Positions 53,107 to 62,301 of a stretch of 64,000 bases of DNA are shown one piece after another. A program made the translations under genes and the position numbers. Positions within the stretch are counted from its first letter, which is position 1. Each line of letters opens with the position of its first letter. The stretch is from Martinezella tropici (GTDB taxonomy: Bacteria > Pseudomonadota > Alphaproteobacteria > Rhizobiales > Rhizobiaceae). The stretch covers positions 1 through 64,000 of the forward strand of contig NZ_QMKK01000054.1 of assembly GCF_003287875.1 (NCBI RefSeq). The letters run 5' to 3'. The notes beneath the pieces are model-generated. The model was given only the letters and a program-made list of their open reading frames with translations. It was not told the DNA's origin and searched no databases.

Positions 53107-54146
53107 CGATGCGTCTTACCGCGGAACGACGGCCATGGTGGACGCTGCTGGTGCTTGCCCTGGCTGCCTTCATACTTCTGGCCTTCATGATCAGCCTTGC
53201 GGTGTCGATCGGCGAGATTTCCATCCCGCTGTCGACCACTGCAAAGGCCGTATCGAACCGGCTGTTCGGAACAGGTTTCGAGCTCAGCCGGATCCATCAG
53301 GGCATCGTCTGGGATTATCGCCTGAGCCGGGCGCTCGTCGCCGCCAGCGCCGGCGCCTCGCTGGCATTGAGCGGCGTGATCCTGCAGGCCCTGTTGCGCA
53401 ATCCGCTTGCCGAACCTTATGTGCTCGGCATTTCAGCGGGCGCCTCGACCGGGGCGGTCTGCATCATGATCCTCGGGCTCGGCTATGGCATTCTCGGCCT
53501 TTCCGGCGGCGCCTTTCTGGGTGCGATCGTCGCTTTCCTGTTCGTCGGCCTGCTTGCTACGGGTGTTGGCGGCACGAGCGAGCGCATTATCCTGTGCGGC
53601 GTCGCCGGTTCGCAGCTTTTCAACGCGCTGACCTCCTATATCGTCACCACGTCGGCCAATGCCGAGCAGGCGAGGGGCGTCATGTTCTGGCTGCTCGGTT
53701 CGCTGAGCGGCGTGCGCTGGCCGGATGTCTATCTTTCCGGACCGGTCGCCATTCTCGGTTTTGCCATCTGCATGGCGCATGTCCGCGTGCTCGACGCGTT
53801 CATCTTCGGCACGGATGCGGCCGCTTCGCTGGGGATTGCGGTGCGGCGCGCGCAGATCGTGCTGCTCGGCGTGACTGCCTTCATGACGGCAGCCGTCGTC
53901 AGCATCGTCGGCTCCATCGGTTTCGTCGGTCTCGTCATCCCGCATGCCGCCCGCTTCATGGTGGGGCCAAGCCATGATCGGCTGCTGCCGGCAGCAGCAC
54001 TTGCCGGCGCCATCTTCATGGTCGGTGCCGATATCGTCTCGAGGATCATCATTCCCCAGCAGATCCTGCCGATCGGCGTGGTCACTGCCCTGTTCGGGGC
54101 GCCCGCCTTCGCCATCATTCTCTATCGCGCCCGGAGGACGGCATGA
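53103..54146 (+). CDS. BtuC/FecCD-type ABC permease
   Basis: A 347-residue polytopic inner-membrane protein, about 9-10 helices. The family signatures LSGVILQALLRNPLAEPYVLGI, GASTGAV and GLVIPHAARFMVGPSHDRLLP are clear. The GTG at 53103 gives a GTGA overlap with the previous stop; the ATG at 53109 is an alternative. It works with the binding protein and ATPase on either side. Confidence 0.92.
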   Translation: MTMRLTAERRPWWTLLVLALAAFILLAFMISLAVSIGEISIPLSTTAKAVSNRLFGTGFELSRIHQGIVWDYRLSRALVAASAGASLALSGVILQALLRNPLAEPYVLGISAGASTGAVCIMILGLGYGILGLSGGAFLGAIVAFLFVGLLATGVGGTSERIILCGVAGSQLFNALTSYIVTTSANAEQARGVMFWLLGSLSGVRWPDVYLSGPVAILGFAICMAHVRVLDAFIFGTDAAASLGIAVRRAQIVLLGVTAFMTAAVVSIVGSIGFVGLVIPHAARFMVGPSHDRLLPAAALAGAIFMVGADIVSRIIIPQQILPIGVVTALFGAPAFAIILYRARRTA

Positions 54147-54907
54147 GCATCGCGGTCGACACAGTCACTTTTGCCGCCGGCAATACGTTGATCGTCAACG
54201 GCGTCAGTCTGGCGGTGGAAAAGGGCAGGGTCCTCGGCCTTCTGGGCCCGAACGGCTCGGGCAAGTCCAGCCTGCTGCGGCTGATCTGCCGCTTGAGGAA
54301 GGTCAAGAGCGGCGTCATCCGGCTCGGCGGCAGCGATATCGCCTCGATTTCACGCGGCGATATCGCCCGCCGCATCGCGCTCGTCGAACAGCAGGCGACG
54401 ACCGATACCCAGGTGACGGTTATGGACGTCGTGCGTCTCGGCCGCACGCCGCATCGCGGGCCTCTCTCGTCCTGGAGCGCACATGACGATGCGGCGGTTG
54501 TGGATGCGCTTGCGCGCGTCGGCATGCAGGGCCGCGCCGGTCAGCTGTGGCAGACACTCTCCGGCGGCGAGCGGCAGCGCGTCCATATCGCGAGAGCGCT
54601 CGCCCAGACGCCGAGCGAACTGCTGCTCGATGAACCGACGAACCATCTCGATATCCAGCATCAGCTCGATATTCTCGGCCTTATCTCCAAGCTCGACGTC
54701 ACCTCGATCGTCGCGCTGCACGATCTCAATCTCGCGGCCATGTTCTGCGACAGCCTGGCCGTGCTCCAAAATGGCGAGGTTGTCGCCGCCGGCCCGCCGG
54801 AACAGGTGCTGACGCAGGAATTGATCGAAAGGGTTTTCGGTGTCCGGGCGCATGTCCAGAAATCCTCGGTCCATGGCCGCTGCAACATCCAGTATATGGC
54901 GGGTTGA
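54143..54907 (+). CDS. BtuD-type ABC ATPase
   Basis: A 254-residue ATPase of the iron/cobalamin class. Walker A is GPNGSGKSSLL, signature LSGGERQRVHIARA, Walker B ELLLDEPTNHLD and H-loop VALHDLNLAA. The start overlaps the permease stop as ATGA, so all three importer genes form one riboswitch-controlled message. Confidence 0.93.
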   Translation: MSIAVDTVTFAAGNTLIVNGVSLAVEKGRVLGLLGPNGSGKSSLLRLICRLRKVKSGVIRLGGSDIASISRGDIARRIALVEQQATTDTQVTVMDVVRLGRTPHRGPLSSWSAHDDAAVVDALARVGMQGRAGQLWQTLSGGERQRVHIARALAQTPSELLLDEPTNHLDIQHQLDILGLISKLDVTSIVALHDLNLAAMFCDSLAVLQNGEVVAAGPPEQVLTQELIERVFGVRAHVQKSSVHGRCNIQYMAG

Positions 54908-55111
54908 CCTCGTTTAAGCGGAAGCATTGATCTCTCGCTCGCATCGAGCCGTTTCAATCCGCGCGTAAAAATAGTTTAGGTTTAAACTTGTTTTTTCCGA
55001 CCGATGGATCGACAGTGCTGGCCCAAGGGGAACAAGGCTCATCTCTCCGTCCGGCAACGACGGTTGGAACAGATGGAGGCAATGCGTTCCGCCCGCAGAA
55101 GGAGGAACAGC

Positions 55112-56206
55112 ATGATCAAGCCGCATCCGCTGAAAGGTCCCAGCAAATTGAAACTCGGCGTCTTTTCCGCCAATGCGGACGGGGGGCTTGCCATTACCGA
55201 CGTGCCGGAGCGCTGGCAGGCTCGCTGGGAGGACAATCTGAACGCCGCACAGATCGCTGATCGTGGCGGGCTGGATTTCTTCCTTCCGATCGCGCGCTGG
55301 AAGGGCTTCGGCGGCAAGAATCGAGTACGCGAATGGTCCTTCGAAACCTTTACCTGGGCGGCCGGCCTTGCCTCCGTCACGGAACGGATCGGCCTTTTTA
55401 TGACCGTTCACGTGCCACTCGTGCATCCGCTCTATGCGGCGAAGGCGCTCGCGACCGTCGATCATATCAGCGGCGGCCGCGCGGGCCTGAATATCGTTTG
55501 CGGCTGGAACCCGAAGGAGTTCGGCATGTTCGGGGTGCCGCTGGTCGAGAAAGGGTATGACCAGGCGGATGAATGGCTTGATATCATGGAACGGGCCTAT
55601 ACGTCGGATGCACCGTTCGACTACGATGGCACCTATTACAGACTGAAGGATGTGGTGAGCCGACCGACCAGCCTGCAATCGCCGCGGCCGGTCACCATGA
55701 ACGCGGCTTTCGGCGCGCCTGGTCGGGATTTCGCGGCGAAGAAGTGCGATTACCTCTTCACCACCTTCACCGAGCTTTCCGAAGCCGGCAAGCATGTCGA
55801 GGATATCAAGGGGCGGGCCGAGAAGCTCGGCCGCGATATCGGCGCCTATACCGTCTGCCATGTCGTCTGCCGCGAAAGCCAGCAGGAGGCAGAGGACTAT
55901 TACGAACGCTATGCCGTGACGCTTGCCGACCATGAGGCGGTCGACGCCCATATGGCCGGCAAGAAGGAATTCTCGCAGTCGCATGACACGCAAGCCTACG
56001 ATCGCTATCGCAAGCGGTTTGCAGGCGGCGCGGGTGGCTATCCGCTGGTCGGTACGCCGGAAAGAATTGTCGAAGACATGATAGCCATTGCCGAACGGGG
56101 CTATTCCGGGATTGCCATGTCCTTCGTCAACTACACCTATGAGCTGCCCTTCTTCTGCGACCGGGTCACGCCACTCCTGAAGAAGGCGGGGTTGCGGGTC
56201 GAATAA
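55112..56206 (+). CDS. Luciferase-like flavin monooxygenase (RutA/SsuD type)
   Basis: A 364-residue FMNH2-dependent monooxygenase. TIM-barrel segments KLGVFSANADGGLAI, MTVHVPLVHPLYAAKALATV and GRAGLNIVCGWNPKEFGMFG are typical of RutA and SsuD relatives, which act on pyrimidine or alkanesulfonate. It needs a partner flavin reductase, which is not next to it. AGGAGG lies 7 nt upstream of the ATG at 55112. The gap of about 200 bases from the B12 operon suggests separate expression. Confidence 0.85.
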   Translation: MIKPHPLKGPSKLKLGVFSANADGGLAITDVPERWQARWEDNLNAAQIADRGGLDFFLPIARWKGFGGKNRVREWSFETFTWAAGLASVTERIGLFMTVHVPLVHPLYAAKALATVDHISGGRAGLNIVCGWNPKEFGMFGVPLVEKGYDQADEWLDIMERAYTSDAPFDYDGTYYRLKDVVSRPTSLQSPRPVTMNAAFGAPGRDFAAKKCDYLFTTFTELSEAGKHVEDIKGRAEKLGRDIGAYTVCHVVCRESQQEAEDYYERYAVTLADHEAVDAHMAGKKEFSQSHDTQAYDRYRKRFAGGAGGYPLVGTPERIVEDMIAIAERGYSGIAMSFVNYTYELPFFCDRVTPLLKKAGLRVE

Positions 56207-56266
56207 CGGCGGATATCGTCCACGCCGAGGTCGACGCACCACACGGTGTGCCTTCCTGGAGTTGCG

Positions 56267-57388
56267 CTAGTTCAACCGGTGACGAAACATCCAGGCGGCA
56301 ATCGGCATGGTCACCGCGGCGATCACGACCAGCGCCAGCATGTCGGGAAAAAGCGCGTCGAGCCCGGCACCTTCTAGATAGACGCCGCGCGTGATGCTGA
56401 TCGCATATTTCAGCGGATTGATCATCGTCGCATATTGCAGAACCTTCGGCATGTTGTCGGTCGGCGACATCAGGCCGGACAGCAGCATGAAAGGCATCAG
56501 GAAGACGAAGCCGAGGATCATTGCCTGCTGCATATTGCCGGCAACCGAGGACAGAAACAGTCCGAAGCCGATGGCCGCCGCGAGGAAGAGGCTGAGCCCA
56601 AGGTAAAGCGTCAGGAATGAGCCGGCAAACGGGATGCGGAACCAGAACAAGGCCACCAGCAGGATCGTCGATGCCTGGGTGATGCCGACGATCATCGAGG
56701 GGACGGCCTTGCCGATCATGATCTCGGTCGGCGTGAAGGGCGCCACGAGCAACTGGTCGAAGGTTCCTTCCTCGCGCTCGCGCGCGACGGACATGGCGGT
56801 CAGCATCATCGTCATCAGCATGGTGATCGTGCCGATGAGCGATGGGACCATGCTCCAGCGCGTTTCCAGCTGCGGATTGTACCAGGCGCGCGTTGTTACC
56901 TGAACGGCTTTGCCGGAACCGCCCTTCTGTGCAAGCCAATCGGAGGTGAAGTCGCCGACGATCGTGTTGGCATAGCCCTGCGCAATGCCGCTCGTATTGG
57001 AATTCCGGCCGTCGGCGATGACCTGTACCGCGCCGGGGGCGCCGCCTTCCAATTGCCTCTCGAAATCACGCTCGACAACGATGATCAGCACGGCCTGCTT
57101 GGCATCGAGCAGCCTGACGGCCTGGCCCGCCTGCGCCAACGTCGCCACCCTTTCGAAGATGCCGGATCCCTCGATCTTTGCGATGAGATTTCTCGATGCC
57201 GTCGTCCTGTCCTGGTCGACGAGCGCATAGGGAACCGTGTTGAGGTCGTAGGTGGCGGCATAGCCGAAGATCAGACATTGGAGGATGGGCGGGACGATGA
57301 TGCTTGCCCGGCTTCTCGGGTCCTTCAGGATGACGAGGAGTTCCTTGCGGATCAGGGTAGCGATGCGCAGAAGCGATGCAATGAACAT
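56267..57388 (-). CDS. ABC-2 permease of efflux system (YhhJ type)
   Basis: A 373-residue permease with one N-terminal helix (about 25-45), a large periplasmic loop, and five C-terminal helices. KELLVILKDPRSRASIIVPP and AREREEGTFDQLLVAPFTPTEI are classic ABC-2 features. Two bases separate it from the related permease gene upstream; both probably make a heterodimer. The ATG at 57388 is taken because the frame to 57904 runs antisense-like into the partner gene. Confidence 0.9.
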   Translation of the reverse strand: MFIASLLRIATLIRKELLVILKDPRSRASIIVPPILQCLIFGYAATYDLNTVPYALVDQDRTTASRNLIAKIEGSGIFERVATLAQAGQAVRLLDAKQAVLIIVVERDFERQLEGGAPGAVQVIADGRNSNTSGIAQGYANTIVGDFTSDWLAQKGGSGKAVQVTTRAWYNPQLETRWSMVPSLIGTITMLMTMMLTAMSVAREREEGTFDQLLVAPFTPTEIMIGKAVPSMIVGITQASTILLVALFWFRIPFAGSFLTLYLGLSLFLAAAIGFGLFLSSVAGNMQQAMILGFVFLMPFMLLSGLMSPTDNMPKVLQYATMINPLKYAISITRGVYLEGAGLDALFPDMLALVVIAAVTMPIAAWMFRHRLN

Positions 57389-57390
57389 GG

Positions 57391-58542
57391 CTAGCCGATC
57401 CTTTTGCGGGTCATGCGCACGGCAAGCGCCAGGAGCGCCGTGGCCATGCCGGCCAGCACGGCGGCATTGGGCAGGATGACGCTCCAGATATTGCCGGCCA
57501 GAAACAAGGTCTGCAGCAGGGTGACGAAGTAGCGGCCCGGGAAGATATAGGTGATGATCTGCACGGCCCAAGGCATGCTTCGCGGATCGAACATGAAGCC
57601 CGAGAGCATCATTGCCGGCAGGAAGGTGGCGAGAACGGTCACCTGGCTGGCGATGAACTGGTTCTTCGTGACGGAGGATATGGCAAGACCGAGACCGAGC
57701 GCCACCAGAAGATAGAGCATGGAGACGACGGTCAGGATCAACAGCGACCCTCGAAGGGGCACGCCGAAGAGCAGGCGGCTGCCGACGACACAGAGCGCAA
57801 GCCCGGCAAGCCCCAGAAGAAAGTAAGGGACTGTCTTGCCGAGCAGGATTTCGCTCGAACGGACGGGTGTGACGAACAGCGCCTCGAAAGTGCCGCGTTC
57901 CCATTCCCGCGCCATGACGAGCGCGGTCAGGAGCGCGCCGATCAGCGTCATGACGAGGACGACGAGGCCTGGGACGAGGAAATAGCTGCTGTCATTGGCT
58001 TCGTTGAACCAAAGCCGGGACTCGATCGTCACACCGCTGCCGGTAGCCGCCCCTTTGCGGGACACTTCCTTGGCGTTCCAGACGCCGACGGCAGCTTCGG
58101 CGTAGCTCAGCGAAATGCGGGCGGTGTTGGCATCGCTGCCGTTGACGACCACCTGTACTTCGCCGTTGCCCAAGGCCATTTTACGCGCTAAATCCAATGG
58201 AATGCGCAGGATTACCCTTACCTCCGATGACAGAAGCATCTTTTCGGCTTCGGCCATCGTCTTGACCGGTTTCGGCGAAAAATAGCTGGAAAGCTCGAAG
58301 GCCGAGGCCAGCCCGCGCGCCTCGGCCGAGTTCTCTTCCATGACGATCGCAACGGGAACGTTCTTGACGTCCAGATTGATGCCGTATCCGAACAGGATCA
58401 GCAGCGCCACCGGCATGATAATGCCGATCGCGATGCTGCTCGGGTCGCGCAGGAGCTGCCATGTCTCCTTGCGGATGAGCGCACGGACGCGGCGCAGGGC
58501 TGCGCGCAATCCGTGGCCAGGCCTGTCTGCGGGTTCGCTCAT
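57391..58542 (-). CDS. ABC-2 permease of efflux system, paralogue
   Basis: A 383-residue ABC-2 permease similar in plan to its neighbour (RKETWQLLRDPSSIAIGIIM, AREWERGTFEALFVTPVRSS). It overlaps the ATPase stop as ATGA. Together with the double ATPase and HlyD protein it makes a type I-like drug or solvent efflux pump of the YhiI-RbbA-YhhJ kind. Confidence 0.9.
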   Translation of the reverse strand: MSEPADRPGHGLRAALRRVRALIRKETWQLLRDPSSIAIGIIMPVALLILFGYGINLDVKNVPVAIVMEENSAEARGLASAFELSSYFSPKPVKTMAEAEKMLLSSEVRVILRIPLDLARKMALGNGEVQVVVNGSDANTARISLSYAEAAVGVWNAKEVSRKGAATGSGVTIESRLWFNEANDSSYFLVPGLVVLVMTLIGALLTALVMAREWERGTFEALFVTPVRSSEILLGKTVPYFLLGLAGLALCVVGSRLLFGVPLRGSLLILTVVSMLYLLVALGLGLAISSVTKNQFIASQVTVLATFLPAMMLSGFMFDPRSMPWAVQIITYIFPGRYFVTLLQTLFLAGNIWSVILPNAAVLAGMATALLALAVRMTRKRIG

Positions 58543-60299
58543 GCCGCCTTCTCCGCCTGTTTGTGACGCTCCTGCTCGACGATCGCGATAAAGGCCTCCT
58601 CCATCGTTGCCGCCGTCTCGCCGCGTGCCCCGGCATGGGCGCGGATTTCGACCGGCGTTCCCTCAGCCAGGTTCTTGCCGGCATCCAGGATGATGATCCG
58701 GTCGCAATATTCGGCTTCTTCCATGAAATGCGTCGTCACGATGACGGTCACGCCCTGCTCGGACAGGGCAGTGATCCGGCCCCAGAATTGCCGCCGGGCC
58801 AGCGGATCGGCACCGCTGGTCGCTTCGTCGAGGAAGAGAATATCCGGCTCGTGCAGCAGGGCCGCGGCAAGCGCCAGCCGCTGCTTGAAGCCTCCGGGCA
58901 GCTGGCCGCTGGGCAGCCTGGAGAACTGGTCGAGTTCGAACTGGTTCTTCAAAGCGGCGATCCTGTCTCTCCTGTGTTTGCCGCGCAGCCCATAGGCGCT
59001 TGCGAAAAACTCCAGATTCTCGTCGACACTCAACTGGCCGTAGAGCGAAAACTTCTGCGCGACATAGCCCAGCCGCTCTCGGGCCTTGGCACCCGCTCTG
59101 CGCAGATCGGAGCCGGCGACCATCAACGTGCCGCCACTTGCGGGGAGCAGGCCGCAAAGCATGCGGAATGTCGTGCTTTTTCCTGCTCCGTTCGGGCCAA
59201 GAAGACCGTAGACCTCTCCCTTGCGCACGCTGAAGCTGACATGGTCGACGGCCGTGAAATCTCCGAACTTCCGGACGAGGTCGTGAACCTCGACGACGGT
59301 TTCATCGCCGTCGCTATGGTCGGATGGCTGGCCGGTGCGCATCTGGCGCTCGGCGTTGCCGACGACGGCGGAAAATAGCATCATGAAGGCGTCTTCGAAC
59401 CGGGGCTCGACGCTTTCGGTATCGAGCTTGGTTTCATCCAGCCGTAGCGGCTCGTCCTTCTGCTCCGGCCTGCGCACGATCCTGACCCGGCCGGCTTCCG
59501 GGACGGCATCGATAATATCAGGCAGGGCGAAAAGACGGGCCTGCAGCGATCTTGCCGGCATGTTCTCCGGTGTGGGAACCATGAAGCAGCAGCCGTCAGC
59601 CTTCTTCGTTATGTCGGCAGGCGGTCCCTGATCGAGGATCTTGCCTGCATGCATGAGCACGGCGTGTTCGCAGCGTTCGGCCTCGTCGAGATAGGAGGTC
59701 GCCACGATCACCGAGAGCCCGTCCTCCTTGACGAGCTTGAAGACGATTTCCCAGAGCTCGCGCCGCGACAGCGGATCGACGCCGACGGTGGGCTCGTCGA
59801 GCAGCAGCAGTTCGGGTGCTCGCACGAGGGTGCAGGCAAGGCCGAGCTTCTGCTTCATACCGCCAGACAATTTTCCCGCCGGCCGTTCCTTGAAGCGCCC
59901 GAGCTGCGTCATCTCGAAGAGGCGCGGATAGGTTTCGTCGCGCTTCGATTGCGTCACGCCATGCAGATCGGCGTAGAGATCAAGGTTCTCCTGAACGCTC
60001 AGATCCTCATAGAGGCCGAATTTCTGCGGCATATAGCCGATCCGGTCCTGAACATGCTGCGGCTCCGTGGCGATATCGAAGCCGATCACTCGCAGACTGC
60101 CGCTATCGGGTGCGATGAGGCCACATGCCAGGCGCAGCAACGTCGTCTTGCCGGCGCCATCGGGGCCGACGAGCGCCGTCAGCGCGCCTTTGCGGACATC
60201 GAGCGAGACATCGGCAAGCGCGTCGACCGTTTCTCCGGTGTCCCGATGAAACGACTTGCAAAGCTTGCTTGCTGTCACCGAGAGATCGCCGGCGCTCAT
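58539..60299 (-). CDS. Double ABC ATPase of efflux system (RbbA/YhiH type)
   Basis: A 586-residue protein with two ATPase domains. NBD1 (1-235): Walker A GPDGAGKTT, signature LSGGMKQK, Walker B LLLLDEPTVGVD, but TSYLDEAERC at the H-loop position (Ser instead of His). NBD2 (about 335-575): GPNGAGKST, signature LPGGFKQR (Pro for Ser), ILFLDEATSGAD and TTHFMEEAEYC (His present). The site made from NBD1 and the NBD2 signature is thus doubly degenerate, and the other site is intact. Function: energises the two permeases. Confidence 0.9.
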   Translation of the reverse strand: MSAGDLSVTASKLCKSFHRDTGETVDALADVSLDVRKGALTALVGPDGAGKTTLLRLACGLIAPDSGSLRVIGFDIATEPQHVQDRIGYMPQKFGLYEDLSVQENLDLYADLHGVTQSKRDETYPRLFEMTQLGRFKERPAGKLSGGMKQKLGLACTLVRAPELLLLDEPTVGVDPLSRRELWEIVFKLVKEDGLSVIVATSYLDEAERCEHAVLMHAGKILDQGPPADITKKADGCCFMVPTPENMPARSLQARLFALPDIIDAVPEAGRVRIVRRPEQKDEPLRLDETKLDTESVEPRFEDAFMMLFSAVVGNAERQMRTGQPSDHSDGDETVVEVHDLVRKFGDFTAVDHVSFSVRKGEVYGLLGPNGAGKSTTFRMLCGLLPASGGTLMVAGSDLRRAGAKARERLGYVAQKFSLYGQLSVDENLEFFASAYGLRGKHRRDRIAALKNQFELDQFSRLPSGQLPGGFKQRLALAAALLHEPDILFLDEATSGADPLARRQFWGRITALSEQGVTVIVTTHFMEEAEYCDRIIILDAGKNLAEGTPVEIRAHAGARGETAATMEEAFIAIVEQERHKQAEKAA

Positions 60300-60311
60300 G
60301 GCATCCTCGTT

Positions 60312-61322
60312 CTATTGCCGCTGCGCGGTTGGCGGAGCCGACTGTTCGCCCGGAAGCGGCCGGACGGTTGCCGGCATGCCGAGCCGCAGCATATTGTCGG
60401 GATCGTCGACGAAGACCCTGACCTCGTAGACGAGGCTCGTGCGCAATTCCTCCGTCTGCACCGATTTCGGCGTGAACTCGGCAACGGAGGAAATGAAGCC
60501 GATCCATCCCCCGATCGTCCGCCCTGGCAGCGAGTCCACGGTGACGGAGGCTTTCATGCCGGGACGGAGCATCCCAAGCTGGGTTTCCGAGATATAGGCA
60601 CGCACCCATTTCGGGCTGATGGTCGCAAGCGAAAAGGCAGCCCGCGTGGGAGACGCCATCTCGCCGGGTTCGATCAGCCTGGACTGTACGATAGCGTCGA
60701 CGGGCACTCTCAATTCGGCGTCGGCAAGCTGTTGATGGAGGAGCGCGACATTGGCCTCAGCCGCATTCAGCTGCGCTTCGGCCTCCTCGATATCCTCCAC
60801 GCGCGAGCCGGCAACGAGCAGATCCAACGCCTTCTGGTTTGCGATGACCTTGGCGTCGGCGACGGCGGCGGCCGAACGGGCTTCATCCAGGGCCTGCTGG
60901 CTGACGGCTGCCTTGGGAGCGAGCGCGTTCTGACGCTCGAACTGGGCGCGGGCATTGACGGCCTCTGCCTTGGCGGATTCGACATTGGCACGGGACTGGG
61001 CGATCTCTTCGGGGCGGCTGCCGTTTTTGAGGCGGGTGAGATTGGCGCGTTGGCTGGCAGCCTGCGCTTCCGCCTGGGCGACCTGCGGCCGGAGCCGGCT
61101 GGTATCCAGTCTGGCGACGATCTGGTCTTTCTTGACTTGCGCTCCCTCTTCGACAAGGACTTCAGCCACACGTTCGCTGCCATTGAAGGCGAGAGTGAGT
61201 TGTCTGAAGTCGATATTTCCATAGAGAACGAGATCGTTCGCGCCGTTATCCCGATGGAGATACCACCAGGCACCGCCCGCGACTGCAATCAACAGGACCA
61301 GGATGACGATGACACGCTGCAT
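60312..61322 (-). CDS. HlyD-family membrane-fusion protein of efflux system
   Basis: A 336-residue periplasmic adaptor. One N-terminal transmembrane helix (MQRVIVILVLLIAVAGGAWW), then lipoyl-like halves around a coiled coil (Ala/Gln/Glu-rich, about 70-190) and a beta-barrel region (IVQSRLIEPGEMASPTRAAF). It bridges the inner-membrane pump to an outer-membrane channel not encoded here. The ATG at 61322 starts just before the helix. First gene of the efflux operon. Confidence 0.9.
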   Translation of the reverse strand: MQRVIVILVLLIAVAGGAWWYLHRDNGANDLVLYGNIDFRQLTLAFNGSERVAEVLVEEGAQVKKDQIVARLDTSRLRPQVAQAEAQAASQRANLTRLKNGSRPEEIAQSRANVESAKAEAVNARAQFERQNALAPKAAVSQQALDEARSAAAVADAKVIANQKALDLLVAGSRVEDIEEAEAQLNAAEANVALLHQQLADAELRVPVDAIVQSRLIEPGEMASPTRAAFSLATISPKWVRAYISETQLGMLRPGMKASVTVDSLPGRTIGGWIGFISSVAEFTPKSVQTEELRTSLVYEVRVFVDDPDNMLRLGMPATVRPLPGEQSAPPTAQRQ

Positions 61323-61407
61323 GCTTTGTTGAACTCCGAACGAGCGGTCGGCTCTGGTGAAACGAATTGTGACCGAGATTGATCCGCAGCAGATTATAAC
61401 ACTTGTC

Positions 61408-61438
61408 AAATTCAAATTTCAAATTAATATTTGAATTA
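61408..61438. promoter_or_regulatory. AT-rich inverted repeat, likely TetR operator
   Basis: AATTCAAAT at 61409-61417 and ATTTGAATT at 61429-61437 form perfect 9-bp arms with an 11-base spacer, and TCAAAT recurs three times in a row nearby (61406-61424). It sits between the divergent efflux and regulator genes. Confidence 0.65.
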
Positions 61439-61454
61439 ATGGAAGGCAAAGACA

Positions 61455-62153
61455 ATGGCCAGAGGCATAAGACGAACGGCGCGGTCACGAGATCGGCAGG
61501 ACGGGGCGGCCACGCGCACGAGCCTGCTCGAAGCCGGCGGCGCCGTTTTCGCCGAATTCGGCTTCGACCGCGCGACCGCAAAGGAAATCGCCTTGCGCGC
61601 CGGGACGAATGCGGCCGCGGTGAATTATCATTTCGGCGGCATCGAGGCTTTGTACGAAGATGTTCTTGCCGAGGCCCATCATCGCCTGATGAGTTACGAT
61701 GTGCTTGCCCGCATGATCAATGCGGACATCGACCCGAAGGAGAAGCTGCGCCGGTTCATCGGTTTGCTGGTCACGGTCGTCAGGACAGGAAATGAGAGTT
61801 CATGGCCGGCCAAGGTGGTCGTGCGCGAACTGATCGCGCCCACGCCTCATATCGACAAGCTCCGCCGCGAGGAGATCGAGCCGAAGAAAGCTTTGCTGTT
61901 TGGTGTCATCGCCCAGATCCTTGGCGTGCCACCGGACCATCCGCTCGTCGCTCAGGCAGCGCTTTCGACGATGGCGCCCTGCTTCATGCTTCTGGTGGCC
62001 GAAAAACGCGTCTCCGAGATCATTCCTGCGCTTGGGCGGGATGCGACTACGGACGAGGAGCTGGCGGACCGGCTGGTTCGCTTTACGCTTGGCGGCCTCG
62101 CGCATCTTTCCTTGTCGGAGCACGCGGACCGACCATCGGATGCATCGAACTGA
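61455..62153 (+). CDS. TetR-family regulator of the efflux operon (CerR/YbiH-like)
   Basis: A 232-residue TetR protein: helix-turn-helix at about 20-65 (FDRATAKEIALRAGTNAAAVNYHF) and a larger C-terminal domain like that of the YbiH/CerR branch, which controls just this kind of YhiI-RbbA-YhhJ pump. It is divergent from the HlyD gene. The ligand is probably a drug-like compound; inference. Confidence 0.88.
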   Translation: MARGIRRTARSRDRQDGAATRTSLLEAGGAVFAEFGFDRATAKEIALRAGTNAAAVNYHFGGIEALYEDVLAEAHHRLMSYDVLARMINADIDPKEKLRRFIGLLVTVVRTGNESSWPAKVVVRELIAPTPHIDKLRREEIEPKKALLFGVIAQILGVPPDHPLVAQAALSTMAPCFMLLVAEKRVSEIIPALGRDATTDEELADRLVRFTLGGLAHLSLSEHADRPSDASN

Positions 62154-62301
62154 TTTGCCAATGGAGCGGGGCGAAGGCGGCCTCAGCCTTCGAAGCCGAA
62201 CCGCTCGACATCGAAGTCGTCACCCTCATAGGCGGCTCCGTCCTGAATGTCGGCCATATCCTCATGCATCGGTATTGGCGCACTGACGAGGCTCGGGAGC
62301 G

